The notes under the pieces were generated by a model, which was not told the DNA's origin, made no database searches, and worked only from the letters and a program-made list of their open reading frames with translations. Source: Limnanthes douglasii subsp. nivea (taxonomy: Eukaryota; Streptophyta; Magnoliopsida; Brassicales; Limnanthaceae). From it: 64,000 bases of DNA. The stretch lies in NCBI GenBank assembly GCA_036936605.1, contig JAUPFV010000004.1:66116352-66180351 (forward strand), read 5' to 3'. Positions 21,399 to 36,307 of this stretch are shown piece after piece; the first letter of the stretch is position 1; each line of letters begins with the position of its first letter. The position numbers were made by a program, and so were the translations under genes.

Positions 21399-24300
21399 TT
21401 AGACATATTTGCGAGCCCGAACATGCTTGCCATTAATAGTGAACTTGGCCTTGGCGACTCCGCCAAGCACTGCTTGGAGCATTGGAGCAGTTCGGAGCAC
21501 AACACGTGCATACAGCGACTGCTCACGTACGTCTACTCTTTGCATACGAATAGTTTCTATGCAATCCCCAAATTTCCTGTTATAGCAGTATTTTAAACAT
21601 TAGTATAAAAAGTTTCAGAAGGAGCAAAGCACATAGACAGATTATATGTATGTACTGACCTACAAATGCCAAAATGCATTTTTACTGGAAATTAACTTCA
21701 TTAATAAGTAACAGTTTCTTTTTTCAAAATTTTCTTATACGAATTATGTTTTGATTGACAGGCCTTTAAAGAACTTTACAAAATTATGTGGGATATACTG
21801 ACCTTGTAAAAAATTCTCTGACTTGTATGTGTGAAAGAGGATACCCTTTTGAGAAAGTGAGAAACATTGTTCTATCATTTGCAGGTTCAAAGGTTTCTCC
21901 CGCTTGTGATTTGTTCCTTTGACTCTCCAGAATATCCCTCTCCCGAAGGGCACATATTTCTGACTGCATAATGTCCGGATGGTTATATCCATATTGGCTG
22001 ATACTTATGCCATTAAACATCTCATTTTCAGGGGAGGATGGGTGAATATTAGGTGGGTTAATGACTTGGCCACAATGATTTTGTGTAATATTGGCAATGA
22101 CATCCGCAAATGCTCTCAAGCAAATGTTGTTCACATTCTTCATAACCGTGTCTACGATCTCCACTCGGTGATAATGAAAGAATTTGAGATCAAGGTTTTT
22201 GTTCCTTAGTCTACTTTGAATAATAGGGATCATACCCTCGTCGTGCCCTTCAATGAAAGGCCACTCTTCACTCTTGATGCATCTAAGACATAAGGACACT
22301 TCCTCTGCTAGGGCGCTGATTGTTTCATCGTCATCTTCGCACAAGTCAGCCACCAAGTTCCGTGTCTTATCCTCGTGTTCCAGAAATAGGAGGAATCCCA
22401 TCACCTGGATTGACTCTGCCATGTCACGCCCTAAGTACAACACGAATCTAGTGAAAAGGATGATGTCCACTTCATAAAAAACTTCAAAATATTCTTTTGA
22501 AACAGTATAATTTTTTTCATAAAGAGAAGGGACAGAACAAATTGTTACAGAGGAATTCATTTGGATGTAATTGACAAATGCACTGATGAGAAACACTTTT
22601 CTTTTTACTTGGATATGCAAAATGTGTGCTCTCCAACGGTATATATACATTAGGGTTTTACGCACCAATTGTAAGGGTGTGATGTTTTCCAAAAGACACC
22701 AATTTGTTTTGTGCACATATATGTAAATCAACTACCTTTCACAAATGTCTTGATTAACGTCCTCTTTATGTATAATTACATTTATTATCGAACCAAAAAA
22801 AATAACCTATATATTTGTTGGATCATTTTGTTAATGCAAATTGGATAGATTTGTTTTAGAATATTTCTTTTAAAGTTTTTTATAAATAGTTCAAGTTTGA
22901 AAATTTTGTTTTTAATTTTGGATTTTTTTCGGTTCATATATATATATATATATATATTACAAATTCATTGACTTTTTAAATTAGATAGTTTTTTAGGAGG
23001 TTTCAACCATTTTTTAAATATTATATCAATTTGTTTTGAGGCATTTTCTTTAAAACATCTAATCTATTAATATAGTTTTTAAATGTTTAAAATATTTAAA
23101 AAGATAAATGCTTTTGTGAGATGTTATGAATAATATGTTTTGGAAAAAAATATATCTTTGAAAAGCTACTAATTCGGTAGAACACCTAACCGAATGGAAG
23201 TCTTTATTTTTTTCTTAATTTTTTATGCGCCGACCACCACCATTTCTTTATTCACATTATTAAGAATGCAGGAGACGAGCTCCCACGACAAAGGAAAACC
23301 CGCCCATCACCCTCCTTTCAAATTATCTTCACGAGATCCAAAATTATTTCCGAAAACACTTCGGATTTATTGAATGTTGAGGACTTTCCTCCTCTGTCAA
23401 ATTAAGTTTCTGATCAATTAACCACAAAATGTAAGTTTTATCACAAAATCACAGCTTCTTATTAAATGCTAGTTTTGTCACAAAATCACAGTATTTTACT
23501 CATCAAATACTCAATCTTAGGCCCATATAACGTTTTCAATAAACCTTTATTTACAAAAAAATAAAAACCAATAATCTATTTCAAATACCCAAACCTATGC
23601 AGAAGCGACTATTGGAAAACTAAAAGAATCACTTGACATCAATGCTCGTATCAAGAAAGGAAGCAACATGTCAATTTGCTATACAACACAAGACATGACA
23701 AGATTTTAGTCCAACTCAAAACATTCGTTAATAGCCAAATTATGATAAGTCCACAAGTTCTAATGAAATGTGGGTCCATATGTGATTGTAATCCTTCCCT
23801 TTGCGACCCTAAGCATTTCCGCATATGAAGTTTTAAAATGAAACCCTCACTTTAACCTTAAGTATGAATCTTCCATAACTCATGTGGATTTCTCTAGCAA
23901 ACTTACTTGAATATATGTACAATGGGGAAGCAATTTTTGATGTATTAAAAGCAATTGGGAAGCCACATAAAGTCTGATACCATCAAAGAATAGGGCTATA
24001 TTCACCATGAGTTGAATTAAGTATCTATAAAGTCGTAATAACAGAAAATTTGATCCCTTTGGTGAACATGATGACACCTTATTTAAAAATTGGCAGGAGG
24101 TTATTTATGACACCTTATTTAAAAATTGGATGTCAATTTTTAGGAACTCTGAATAATGTATTGGACACAAATATAAAACCAAGTAAAAAAAAATACAGTT
24201 TCATATTTTAATGTTACTATAAAAATCATTAAAATTTATTTTGAATGCTTTAATATTGGGTTGAGAATTGTTTTCCATTTTTTTTATATTTAATAGGATT

Positions 24301-27300
24301 ATTCTTTAAACAGAAATATCAATAGCTAATGATTTTTAATTCTATTTTCCAACTGAATAATTTCTAACGCAATCTCATAAAATTTTATATTGTTATTTAA
24401 ATATCATACATTCTTAAAATTACAAATATATCCACAATATAGTTTTAACGATAATTTCCTCCTAATCATTCTCCTTCTTCTTAGTTGTCTTTTTTGTTTT
24501 TGTTATCCATTCTTCAGAATTTTTGGTACAAAAATATTTTTGTCATACAATCCTAATCATACTTTTCCACTTCTCTTTTTCCATTTTAGCTCACTCTCTC
24601 TGCACCTTATGAATTTGGACTTGTGTTTTATTTCGCAACCCGCATCTTGTATTTTTGTGATCATCATCTCGTATATATTCGACCCTGTCTTTCGTTTTTC
24701 GTTTTTCTCTTATGAAATGCATGTTATATTTTTGTTATTTTAGTTATATATTTACATCGTCATTATAAAAAATATATACCATCTATAGAATATAAGATTA
24801 TAACGACTCCTCTAGTCCATGATTTAATTTTCTAAAACAATTTTCAAACACTACTAAATAAGTAAAGAAGGTAACATTAAGAGTTAATTTTATTTAAAAG
24901 TTATGGCATTCACAAAATTTTACTAAATCACTTATATGTGTAATTAATTATAATATTAACCACTTATGAATTCAGAAGCATTTAAAAATCATTTCACTAT
25001 TTAGAAAATTAAATCGTTTTATTATTTTTAAATATATGAACTCTATTTTACCATTGATCCTACTTTTATCAAACGACTCAGATTTTATGCAAGTAAATCC
25101 ATAATTATATCGAAAAATCCATCTTCGTATTCGAATCCTTTCGGTAGGTATTTTCTACATCGATTCCTCTCTTTATCTTTTTCATGCATGTTCTGATTTC
25201 TAATAAAATATGGTTATAATATAATAAATATTATTGATTTGTTGGTAAATCCCTAATTTCGTAATAGAAATTCTTACTTCACACTTCACCATTTGAACTG
25301 TAGTATTAACCTTAATTCCTCTTCTCATGAACCCCTTGTTGGGCCTAAAATTTTGTTTTCATGATCTTTTGTTAAAAAAAAAATAGAGACTTAATCAGTT
25401 TGAAAACCCTACCGATAAAGTTTCTTCTTTTTATCCATAAATGGTTCTTAAAAGAAAAAGACCTTCCAAACAAGTAATGAACAAACCTTCTCGTGTAGAT
25501 TTTGGAAAAATAATTTATAAACTAACTTTTTGGTAAATTATTTAGAACCTTGAAGAATATGATTGAAGACGAACATCAACTCGTTGAAAATGAATAAGGG
25601 TTTCCTGATGATATATTACTCGTGTTTCTAAACTGATGAATTAATCTATCAAAACAGAAAAGAAGAAGCCTGTTTCTTTATTTCCGTATATCATTGGGTC
25701 TTTGATTACCTCTTTCTAGATTCATCCAAGATTTGTTAAATGTTTGCATATTTCCTACCCATCTAACTACTAATGGATACTGCACAATACTCATCGTATA
25801 ATGCTTAGCTCAAAAATTCCGAGAATATCTATATAGTTTCTAAATTTCCTCACAAATATTAATATTTAGAAACTCGAAAAACCCATTCGTCGGAAAACCG
25901 CCATTGCAAAACCACCTTAATTTTTGTAACCGAGAAAACATAATATTTAACTGAACAAGAGTATGGTCAAATCGAATGAAGCTGGATGAACACACATAAT
26001 ATAAGATTTTCTAATTACATTTTAACTTCTTTTTTTGTTGCATGCTTACTCACGTTTCTCTTTTGTATTTCACTCTTTTGTATATTCTACTAGTTATTAG
26101 AAGTTGTTTAGAAATATTTATGAAGGTTTTGATATAAATCATCTTTCAAACCTAAACCTATTATTTGCTTCTTACTCGGTTTGGTATCTTACGTATCCCT
26201 CCATTTTATAGTACAAAATTTCTCGTTACTTGGTTTTATCTGTTCGATAACTGACCATAACTTATGATGGAAATGTTACTCCTACTACAGCCGGAGAAGA
26301 AACTACTACTTAATATGTTCAAGGTATTCTTCTTCAACGAATGTGTAACAAAAACGAATTCGGTTTCAGATTGAATGTTCTAAGAAAACATAAACAAGTA
26401 TTGATGATGCTTCTCCTAACAAGATTGTTTGTCGGAAAAATAAACGTGACCATAATGCATAATAATCTCTCCAAGATGTTGATTTTGATGATACTCTCAA
26501 CAACTTTATCTGCGAAAAAATAAAACATGACCGTGTTATTAATCCTTTTCATAATAATGACAATCTTAACACTTCTCAAAGGAAAACTGCACAACTAGAA
26601 GAATCTCTCAAGGAAAAGATACGAAGACTCAAAAAGATTCGACGTGGTGCCAGTTTTCAAGAAGAAATGTCTTTCTATTTCTCACGAGTTCTCTGCTCCC
26701 AATAAGAAAAATACTTCTACCCTAATACAACCGTTGTTACTAGTAATAAAAATATCACCACCTCTGGCGAATACTTTGACCTAACAATAAGAATGCTTCA
26801 GTTTATGATGCAATCCATGCTATGAAGAATAAAATCATACTACTTTTGACAAGTTCCCTCCTTCTAGCAAGAAAAATCCTTCCACTTTTGATGAAGTTTT
26901 GTTGAAAACTAAATTCCACCTCTTTTGGCGAGCAAACAATTAATTTTTTGATGAACATTGCAAATCTTTCTAAAACTCATTCATGACTCAATTTATTGGT
27001 TGGTTTCGGTTATTCTTTATTATATTTCTCTCTTCGTTACCTGAATTTGAAGATAAATTTCTTGTAACTTTGTCATTTGTGCATGTATATACATTACTAT
27101 GTAGTATATTTTATTATTGACTTATATATAATTATTTAATTTGACATAATCATTTTGATGCAGTTATTTTTAAAAATTATACATGATTAATATGAATATT
27201 ACTTTTTCATTTTCTATATACATAGGTTGCATCATTTGTGATTTTATTTTATATGATCTTCTTATCTCCTCATTCACGACTCGTGAATTTCGTATTTTCT

Positions 27301-27681
27301 TTAGTACTTTATTTCTGATTTATATCACAAAAACAAAAGTGCTCCCGATACTTCTTTATCTGATTCGTATCCGAATGTTTCAACAAATATTAAGATTAGT
27401 TTAAAACCGGGTAATGTTATTCCTAGTCTTGGTAGATTTTTTTCTCAGTCAAATAATTCTCAATTTACTATATCTTCTTCGTCAAAAAATAGAGAAGTTA
27501 TGCAATTAAAGGATAGTGAACAAGATAAACAATTCAAAAAATCGAATAAAAAAAATTCATTAACGCTGTTTTTAAAGACACCAATCTCAATAGTAGTGAC
27601 CCACCAAATTGGTTGTTGAAATGTGTTAGATTTTATGTGATTTATTAATTTTGATAAATATAGAATTTAATAGTTGTTCTT
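20174..27681. repeat. Tandem array unit B (about 7.5 kb)
   Basis: Uninterrupted 7,508-bp unit, nearly identical to unit A without its MULE. It contains an intact RRM-type gene (21399-22560, minus) and the full-length spacer. An extra 8 bp in the gene's intron is shared only with C and D. The MULE target sequence TTATATCAA stands unoccupied at 23021-23029, so this unit is a pre-insertion reference for unit A. Confidence 0.95.
21399..22560 (-). CDS. Two-exon plant RRM-type RNA-binding protein, copy B (intact)
   Basis: Exon 1 is 22560-21803 and exon 2 is 21576-21399; the product is 311 residues. Exon 1 encodes the same protein as copy A. Exon 2 differs by His263 to Arg (CAT to CGT) and by Ala at 307. 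The 226-bp intron has 8 extra bases, a direct repeat of CCAAAATG next to AAATGC, shared with C and D. The TATA box and telo-box are conserved. Domain reading is as for copy A. The sequence alone does not show whether this copy is expressed. Confidence 0.85.
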
Positions 27682-28900
27682 ATAAAGCCTAGTTTTTGTA
27701 AACATTATATATATATATATATATATATTATTTGTTTGAGTATCTATTTTAGCTTATAATTTGAATTTACTTGGCGAGAGAACTCTCGTTATTTAAATTT
27801 AATATTATAATTAATTAATTACAAATATTAAATTTATAAATAGAATTTTAATATTTTAATTGGTCAATTAGAAATATTTAATTTATAAATAAGAAAAATT
27901 AAAATAAAATTATGACAAATAAAAAAAGTTGGTTGCTAAACAATTCTTATTTTGTTATATAAAAATAAGAATGTTAATTTATAATAATAATTTAAGTTAC
28001 ATACAATTATATTTAGCCAAAGCTATTGTTTTGTTGCTAAATATAATAACTACACACGAGAATCCAACTTATATAATTCTAAGGCTGTATCACTTAGACA
28101 AAAACGAGATTCTCTAAAACGAATTGGGGTTCCCATCAAGTGGATGCCTTAAGGGTATTTGACAAAATAAGATGAACGAAACGTTTATTTGGTGATAGTG
28201 ACCAAAAGATATTGGTATCATATAAAATATTTTTTGAGAATGAGTCCATTATTCACGAGGTTTACAATATTAGATCCATTACACGAACAACCATTATATG
28301 TTATCCATTTAATCCACTATAACTAGATCTCTAGGGTTATAGAAAAGATAATTGTCACATTCTTTTATCACAGTGAAACGTTTTTTCTTAAGTTAGCATC
28401 CGCAGAGATAGACATTATTGTTTACCCATTTTTTCTATTTTTGATTTTTTTATTGTGTTTTGTGTCTGAAGTGGCGCATTTTGATTTCTAACGTTATTTG
28501 ATTAACAACGGACTAAATAAAAAATAATATAATTAAAACTTTTATCATAGAAATGGTCGTTGCTCTATTCATGGCCATATCCGATTTTTAATATAAAAAA
28601 ATATAATTTGAAACCGAAGATAAATCAAATGCTACATATGGAAACGGAGTCCAAGAAAGTTATGAAAAAGAAAACCTATTATATTACGTATTTGGACGGT
28701 AGAAAATACCCATCTCCAACCAATACTCATACACTTTGTTTTAAAACCAAAATCTTCATCAAAATTTTATTTTTTATAAATGAAGAAGAAGAACCCTACA
28801 CTGAAAGAAAATTAAAACACGGACAAAAAATAAACTCATTTGTTGCACTTTGAACCAAAGGCGGAATGATGTATTAATCCTCCAACACTATCGGATAGGT
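22561..28900. other. Unit B gene promoter, right spacer and unit C left spacer
   Basis: Same content as the unit A spacer: promoter with TATA/telo-box near 22640, a (TA)n tract at about 22938-22957, the empty MULE target site at 23021-23029, decayed coding remnants, and the left spacer of unit C. No gene recognised. Confidence 0.5.
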
Positions 28901-31900
28901 TTAGACATATTTGCGAGCCCGAACATGCTTGCCATTAATAGTGAACTTGGCCTTGGCGACTCCGCCAAGCACTGCTTGGAGCATTGGAGCAGTTCGGAGC
29001 ACAACACGTGCATACAGCGACTGCTCACGTACGTCTACTCTTTGCATATGAATAGTTTCTATGCAATCCCCAAATTTCCTGTTATAGCAGTATTTTAAAC
29101 ATTAGTATAAAAAGTTTCAGAAGGAGCAAAGCACATAGACAGATTATATGTATGTACTGACCTACAAATGCCAAAATGCATTTTTACTGGAAATTAACTT
29201 CATTAATAAGTAACAGTTTCTTTTTTCAAAATTTTGTTATACGAATTATGTTTTGATTGACAGGCCTTTAAAGAACTTTACAAAATTATGTGGGATATAC
29301 TGACCTTGTAAAAAATTCTCTGACTTGTATGTGTGAAAGAGGATACCCTTTTGAGAAAGTGAGAAACATTGTTCTATCATTTGCAGGTTCAAAGGTTTCT
29401 CCCGCTTGTGATTTGTTCCTTTGACTCTCCAGAATATCCCTCTCCCGAAGGGCACATATTTCTGACTGCATAATGTCCGGATGGTTATATCCATATTGGC
29501 AATGACATCCGCAAATGCTCTCAAGCAAATGTTGTTCACATTCTTCATAACCGTGTCTACGATCTCCACTCGGTGATAATGAAAGAATTTGAGATCAAGG
29601 TTTTTGTTCCTTAGTCTACTTTGAATAATAGGGATCATACCCTCGTCGTGCCCTTCAATGAAAGGCCACTCTTCACTCTTGATGCATCTAAGACATAAGG
29701 ACACTTCCTCTGCTAGGGCGCTGATTGTTTCATCGTCATCTTCGCACAAGTCAGCCACCAAGTTCCGTGTCTTATCCTCGTGTTCCAGAAATAGGAGGAA
29801 TCCCATCACCTGGATTGACTCTGCCATGTCACGCCCTAAGTACAACACGAATCTAGTGAAAAGGATGATGTCCACTTCATAAAAAACTTCAAAATTCTTT
29901 TGAAACAGTATAATTTTTTTCATAAAGAGAAGGGACAGAACAAATTGTTACAGAGGAATTCATTTGGATGTAATTGACAAATGCACTGATGAGAAACACT
30001 TTTCTTTTTACTTGGATATGCAAAATGTGTGCTCTCCAACGGTATATATACATTAGGGTTTTACGCACCAATTGTAAGGGTGTGATGTTTTCCAAAAGAC
30101 ACCAATTTGTTTTGTGCACATATATGTAAATCAACTACCTTTCACAAATGTCTTGATTAACGTCCTCTTTATGTATAATTACATTTATTATCGAACCAAA
30201 AAAAATACCCTATATATTTGTTGGATCATTTTGTTAATGCAAATTGGATAGATTTTTTTTAGAATATTTCTTTTAAAGTTTTTTATAAATAGTTCAAGTT
30301 TGAAAATTTTGTTTTTAATTTTGGATTTGTTTCGGTTCATATATATATATATATATATATATATTACAAATTCATTGACTTTTTAAATTAGATAGTTTTT
30401 TAAGAGGTTTCAACCATTTTTTAAATATTATATCAATTTGTTTTGAGGCATTTTCTTTAAAACATCTAATCTATTAATATAGTTTTTAAATGTTTAAAAT
30501 ATTTAAAAAGATAAATGCTTTTGTGAGATGTTATGAATAATATGTTTTGGAAAAAAATATATCTTTGAAAAGCTACTAATTCGGTAGAACACCTAACCGA
30601 ATGGAAGTCTTTATTTTTTTCTTAATTTTTTATGCGCCGACCACCGCCATTTCTTTATTCACATTATTAAGAATGCAGGAGACGAGCTCCCACGACAAAG
30701 GAAAACCCGCCCATCACCCTCCTTTCAAATTATCTTCACGAGATCCAAAATTATTTCCGAAAACACTTCGGATTTATTGAATGTTGAGGACTTTCCTCCT
30801 CTGTCAAATTAAGTTTCTGATCAATTAACCACAAAATGTAAGTTTTATCACAAAATCACAGCTTCTTATTAAATGCTAGTTTTGTCACAAAATCACAGTA
30901 TTTTACTCATCAAATACTCAATCTTAGGCCCATATAACGTTTTCAATAAACCTTTATTTACAAAAAAATAAAAACCAATAATCTATTTCAAATACCCAAA
31001 CCTATGCAGAAGCGACTATTGGAAAACTAAAAGAATCACTTGACATCAATGCTCGTATCAAGAAAGGAAGCAACATGTCAATTTGCTATACAACACAAGA
31101 CATGACAAGATTTTAGTCCAACTCAAAACATTCGTTAATAGCCAAATTATGATAAGTCCACAAGTTCTAATGAAATGTGGGTCCATATGTGATTGTAATC
31201 CTTCCCTTTGCGACCCTAAGCATTTCCGCATATGAAGTTTTAAAATGAAACCCTCACTTTAACCTTAAGTATGAATCTTCCATAACTCATGTGGATTTCT
31301 CTAGCAAACTTACTTGAATATATGTACAATGGGGAAGCAATTTTTGATGTATTAAAAGCAATTGGGAAGCCACATAAAGTCTGATACCATCAAAGAATAG
31401 GGCTATATTCACCATGAGTTGAATTAAGTATCTATAAAGTCGTAATAACAGAAAATTTGATCCCTTTGGTGAACATGATGACACCTTATTTAAAAATTGG
31501 CAGGAGGTTATTTATGACACCTTATTTAAAAATTGGATGTCAATTTTTAGGAACTCTGAATAATGTATTGGACACAAATATAAAACCAAGTAAAAAAAAA
31601 TACAGTTTCATATTTTAATGTTACTATAAAAATCATTAAAATTTATTTTGAATGCTTTAATATTGGGTTGAGAATTGTTTTCCATTTTTTTTATATTTAA
31701 TAGGATTATTCTTTAAACAGAAATATCAATAGCTAATGATTTTTAATTCTATTTTCCAACTGAATAATTTCTAACGCAATCTCATAAAATTTTATATTGT
31801 TATTTAAATATCATACATTCTTAAAATTACAAATATATCCACAATATAGTTTTAACGATAATTTCCTCCTAATCATTCTCCTTCTTCTTAGTTGTCTTTT

Positions 31901-34900
31901 TTGTTTTTGTTATCCATTCTTCAGAATTTTTGGTACAAAAATATTTTTGTCATACAATCCTAATCATACTTTTCCACTTCTCTTTTTCCATTTTAGCTCA
32001 CTCTCTCTTCACCTTATGAATTTGGACTTGTGTTTTATTTCGCAACCCGCATCTTGTATTTTTGTGATCATCATCTCGTATATATTCGACCCTGTCTTTC
32101 GTTTTTCGTTTTTCTCTTATGAAATGCATGTTATATTTTTGTTATTTTAGTTATATATTTACATCGTCATTATAAAAAATATATACCATCTATAGAATAT
32201 AAGATTATAACGACTCCTCTAGTCCATGATTTAATTTTCTAAAACAATTTTCAAACACTACTAAATAAGTAAAGAAGGTAACATTAAGAGTTAATTTTAT
32301 TTAAAAGTTATGGCATTCACAAAATTTTACTAAATCACTTATATGTGTAATTAATTATAATATTAACCACTTATGAATTCAGAAGCATTTAAAAATCATT
32401 TCACTATTTAGAAAATTAAATCGTTTTATTATTTTTAAATATATGAACTCTATTTTACCATTGATCCTACTTTTATCAAACGACTCAGATTTTATGCAAG
32501 TAAATCCATAATTATATCGAAAAATCCATCTTCGTATTCGAATCCTTTCGGTAGGTATTTTCTACATCGATTCCTCTCTTTATCTTTTTCATGCATGTTC
32601 TGATTTCTAATAAAATATGGTTATAATATAATAAATATTATTGATTTGTTGGTAAATCCCTAATTTCGTAATAGAAATTCTTACTTCACACTTCACCATT
32701 TGAACTGTAGTATTAACCTTGATTCCTCTTCTCATGAACCCCTTGTTGGGCCTAAAATTTTGTTTTCATGATCTTTTGTTAAAAAAAAAATAGAGACTTA
32801 ATCAGTTTGAAAACCCTACCGATAAAGTTTCTTCTTTTTATCCATAAATGGTTCTTAAAAGAAAAAGACCTTCCAAACAAGTAATGAACAAACCTTCTCG
32901 TGTAGATTTTGGAAAAATAATTTATAAACTAACTTTTTGGTAAATTATTTAGAACCTTGAAGAATATGATTGAAGACGAACATCAACTCGTTGAAAATGA
33001 ATAAGGGTTTCCTGATGATATATTACTCGTGTTTCTAAACTGATGAATTAATCTATCAAAACAGAAAAGAAGAAGCCTGTTTCTTTATTTCCGTATATCA
33101 TTGGGTCTTTGATTACCTCTTTCTAGATTCATCCAAGATTTGTTAAATGTTTGCATATTTCCTACCCATCTAACTACTAATGGATACTGCACAATACTCA
33201 TCGTATAATGCTTAGCTCAAAAATTCCGAGAATATCTATATAGTTTCTAAATTTCCTCACAAATATTAATATTTAGAAACTCGAAAAACCCATTCGTCGG
33301 AAAACCGCCATTGCAAAACCACCTTAATTTTTGTAACCGAGAAAACATAATATTTAACTGAACAAGAGTATGGTCAAATCGAATGAAGCTGGATGAACAC
33401 ACATAATATAAGATTTTCTAATTACATTTTAACTTCTTTTTTTGTTGCATGCTTACTCACGTTTCTCTTTTGTATTTCACTCTTTTGTATATTCTACTAG
33501 TTATTAGAAGTTGTTTAGAAATATTTATGAAGGTTTTGACATAAATCATCTATCAAACCTAAACCTATTATTTGCTTCTTACTCGGTTTGGTATCTTACG
33601 TATCCCTCCATTTTATAGTACAAAATTTCTCGTTACTTGGTTTTATCTGTTCGATAACTGACCATAACTTATGATGGAAATGTTACTCCTACTACAGCCG
33701 GAGAAGAAACTACTACTTAATATGTTCAAGGTATTCTTCTTCAACGAATGTGTAACAAAAACGAATTCGGTTTCAGATTGAATGTTCTAAGAAAACATAA
33801 ACAAGTATTGATGATGCTTCTCCTAACAAGATTGTTTGTCGGAAAAATAAACGTGACCATAATGCATAATAATCTCTCCAAGATGTTGATTTTGATGATA
33901 CTCTCAACAACTTTATCTGCGAAAAAATAAAACATGACCGTGTTATTAATCCTTTTCATAATAATGACAATCTTAACACTTCTCAAAGGAAAACTGCACA
34001 ACTAGAAGAATCTCTCAAGGAAAAGATACGAAGACTCAAAAAGATTCGACGTGGTGCCAGTTTTCAAGAAGAAATGTCTTTCTATTTCTCACGAGTTCTC
34101 TGCTCCCAATAAGAAAAATACTTCTACCCTAATACAACCGTTGTTACTAGTAATAAAAATATCACCACCTCTGGCGAATACTTTGACCTAACAATAAGAA
34201 TGCTTCAGTTTATGATGCAATCCATGCTATGAAGAATAAAATCATACTACTTTTGACAAGTTCCCTCCTTCTAGCAAGAAAAATCCTTCCACTTTTGATG
34301 AAGTTTTGTTGAAAACTAAATTCCACCTCTTTTGGCGAGCAAACAATTAATTTTTTGATGAACATTGCAAATCTTTCTAAAACTCATTCATGACTCAATT
34401 TATTGGTTGGTTTCGGTTATTCTTTATTATATTTCTCTCTTCGTTACCTGAATTTGAAGATAAATTTCTTGTAACTTTGTCATTTGTGCATGTATATACA
34501 TTACTATGTAGTATATTTTATTATTGACTTATATATAATTATTTAATTTGACATAATCATTTTGATGCAGTTATTTTTAAAAATTATACATGATTAATAT
34601 GAATATTACTTTTTCATTTTCTATATACATAGGTTGCATCATTTGTGATTTTATTTTATATGATCTTCTTATCTCCTCATTCACGACTCGTGAATTTCGT
34701 ATTTTCTTTAGTACTTTATTTCTGATTTATATCACAAAAACAAAAGTGCTCCCGATACTTCTTTATCTGATTCGTATCCGAATGTTTCAACAAATATTAA
34801 GATTAGTTTAAAACCGGGTAATGTTATTCCTAGTCTTGGTAGATTTTTTTCTCAGTCAAATAATTCTCAATTTACTATATCTTCTTCGTCAAAAAATAGA

Positions 34901-35088
34901 GAAGTTATGCAATTAAAGGATAGTGAACAACATAAACAATTCAAAAAATCGAATAAAAAAAATTCATTAACGCTGTTTTTAAAGACACCAATCTCAATAG
35001 TAGTGACCCACCAAATTGGTTGTTGAAATGTGTTAGATTTTATGTGATTTATTAATTTTGATAAATATAGAATTTAATAGTTGTTCTT
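27682..35088. repeat. Tandem array unit C (about 7.4 kb)
   Basis: A 7,407-bp unit. It is about 100 bp shorter than B, mostly because of a 97-bp deletion within the gene exon, plus a 2-bp deletion in the same exon. The RRM-type gene is therefore a pseudogene. The spacer is almost identical to that of B. Confidence 0.95.
28901..29963 (-). pseudogene. RRM-type gene copy C, two frameshifting deletions
   Basis: Exon 1 would be 29963-29305 and exon 2 is 29078-28901. Two lesions lie in exon 1. A 2-bp deletion near 29895 breaks the frame after SKE (residue 23). A 97-bp deletion near 29500 removes residues about 158-190 and shifts the frame again. The 97 bp lay between two copies of ATATTGGC, one of which remains, so slippage or recombination between 8-bp direct repeats is the likely cause. 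Exon 2 and the splice sites look intact. Both lesions are shared with copy D and so predate their duplication. Confidence 0.9.
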
Positions 35089-36307
35089 ATAAAGCCTAGT
35101 TTTTGTAAACATTATATATATATATATATATATATTATTTGTTTGAGTATCTATTTTAGCTTATAATTTGAATTTACTTGGCGAGAGAACTCTCGTTATT
35201 TAAATTTAATATTATAATTAATTAATTACAAATATTAAATTTATAAATAGAATTTTAATATTTTAATTGGTCAATTAGAAATATTTAATTTATAAATAAG
35301 AAAAATTAAAATAAAATTATGACAAATAAAAAAAGTTGGTTGCTAAACAATTCTTATTTTGTTATATAAAAATAAGAATGTTAATTTATAATAAAAATTT
35401 AAGTTACATACAATTATATTTAGCCAAAGCTATTGTTTTGTTGCTAAATATAATAACTACACACGAGAATCCAACTTATATAATTCTAAGGCTGTATCAC
35501 TTAGACAAAAACGAGATTCTCTAAAACGAATTGGGGTTCCCATCAAGTGGATGCCTTAAGGGTATTTGACAAAATAAGATGAACGAAACGTTTATTTGGT
35601 GATAGTGACCAAAAGATATTGGTATCATATAAAATATTTTTTGAGAATGAGTCCATTATTCACGAGGTTTACAATATTAGATCCATTACACGAACAACCA
35701 TTATATGTTATCCATTTAATCCACTATAACTAGATCTCTAGGGTTATAGAAAAGATAATTGTCACATTCTTTTATCACAGTGAAACGTTTTTTCTTAAGT
35801 TAGCATCCGCAGAGATAGACATTATTGTTTACCCATTTTTTCTATTTTTGATTTTTTTATTGTGTTTTGTGTCTGAAGTGGCGCATTTTGATTTCTAACG
35901 TTATTTGATTAACAACGGACTAAATAAAAAATAATATAATTAAAACTTTTATCATAGAAATGGTCGTTGCTCTATTCATGGCCATATCCGATTTTTAATA
36001 TAAAAAAATATAATTTGAAACCGAAGATAAATCAAATGCTACATATGGAAACGGAGTCCAAGAAAGTTATGAAAAAGAAAACCTATTATATTACGTATTT
36101 GGACGGTAGAAAATACCCATCTCCAACCAATACTCATACACTTTGTTTTAAAACCAAAATCTTCATCAAAATTTTATTTTTTATAAATGAAGAAGAAGAA
36201 CCCTACACTGAAAGAAAATTAAAACACGGACAAAAAATAAACTCATTTGTTGCACTTTGAACCAAAGGCGGAATGATGTATTAATCCTCCAACACTATCG
36301 GATAGGT
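29964..36307. other. Unit C promoter, right spacer and unit D left spacer
   Basis: Layout as in unit B: conserved gene promoter, (TA)n tract at about 30338-30363, empty MULE site at 30428-30436, decayed coding remnants and left spacer of unit D. No gene recognised. Confidence 0.5.
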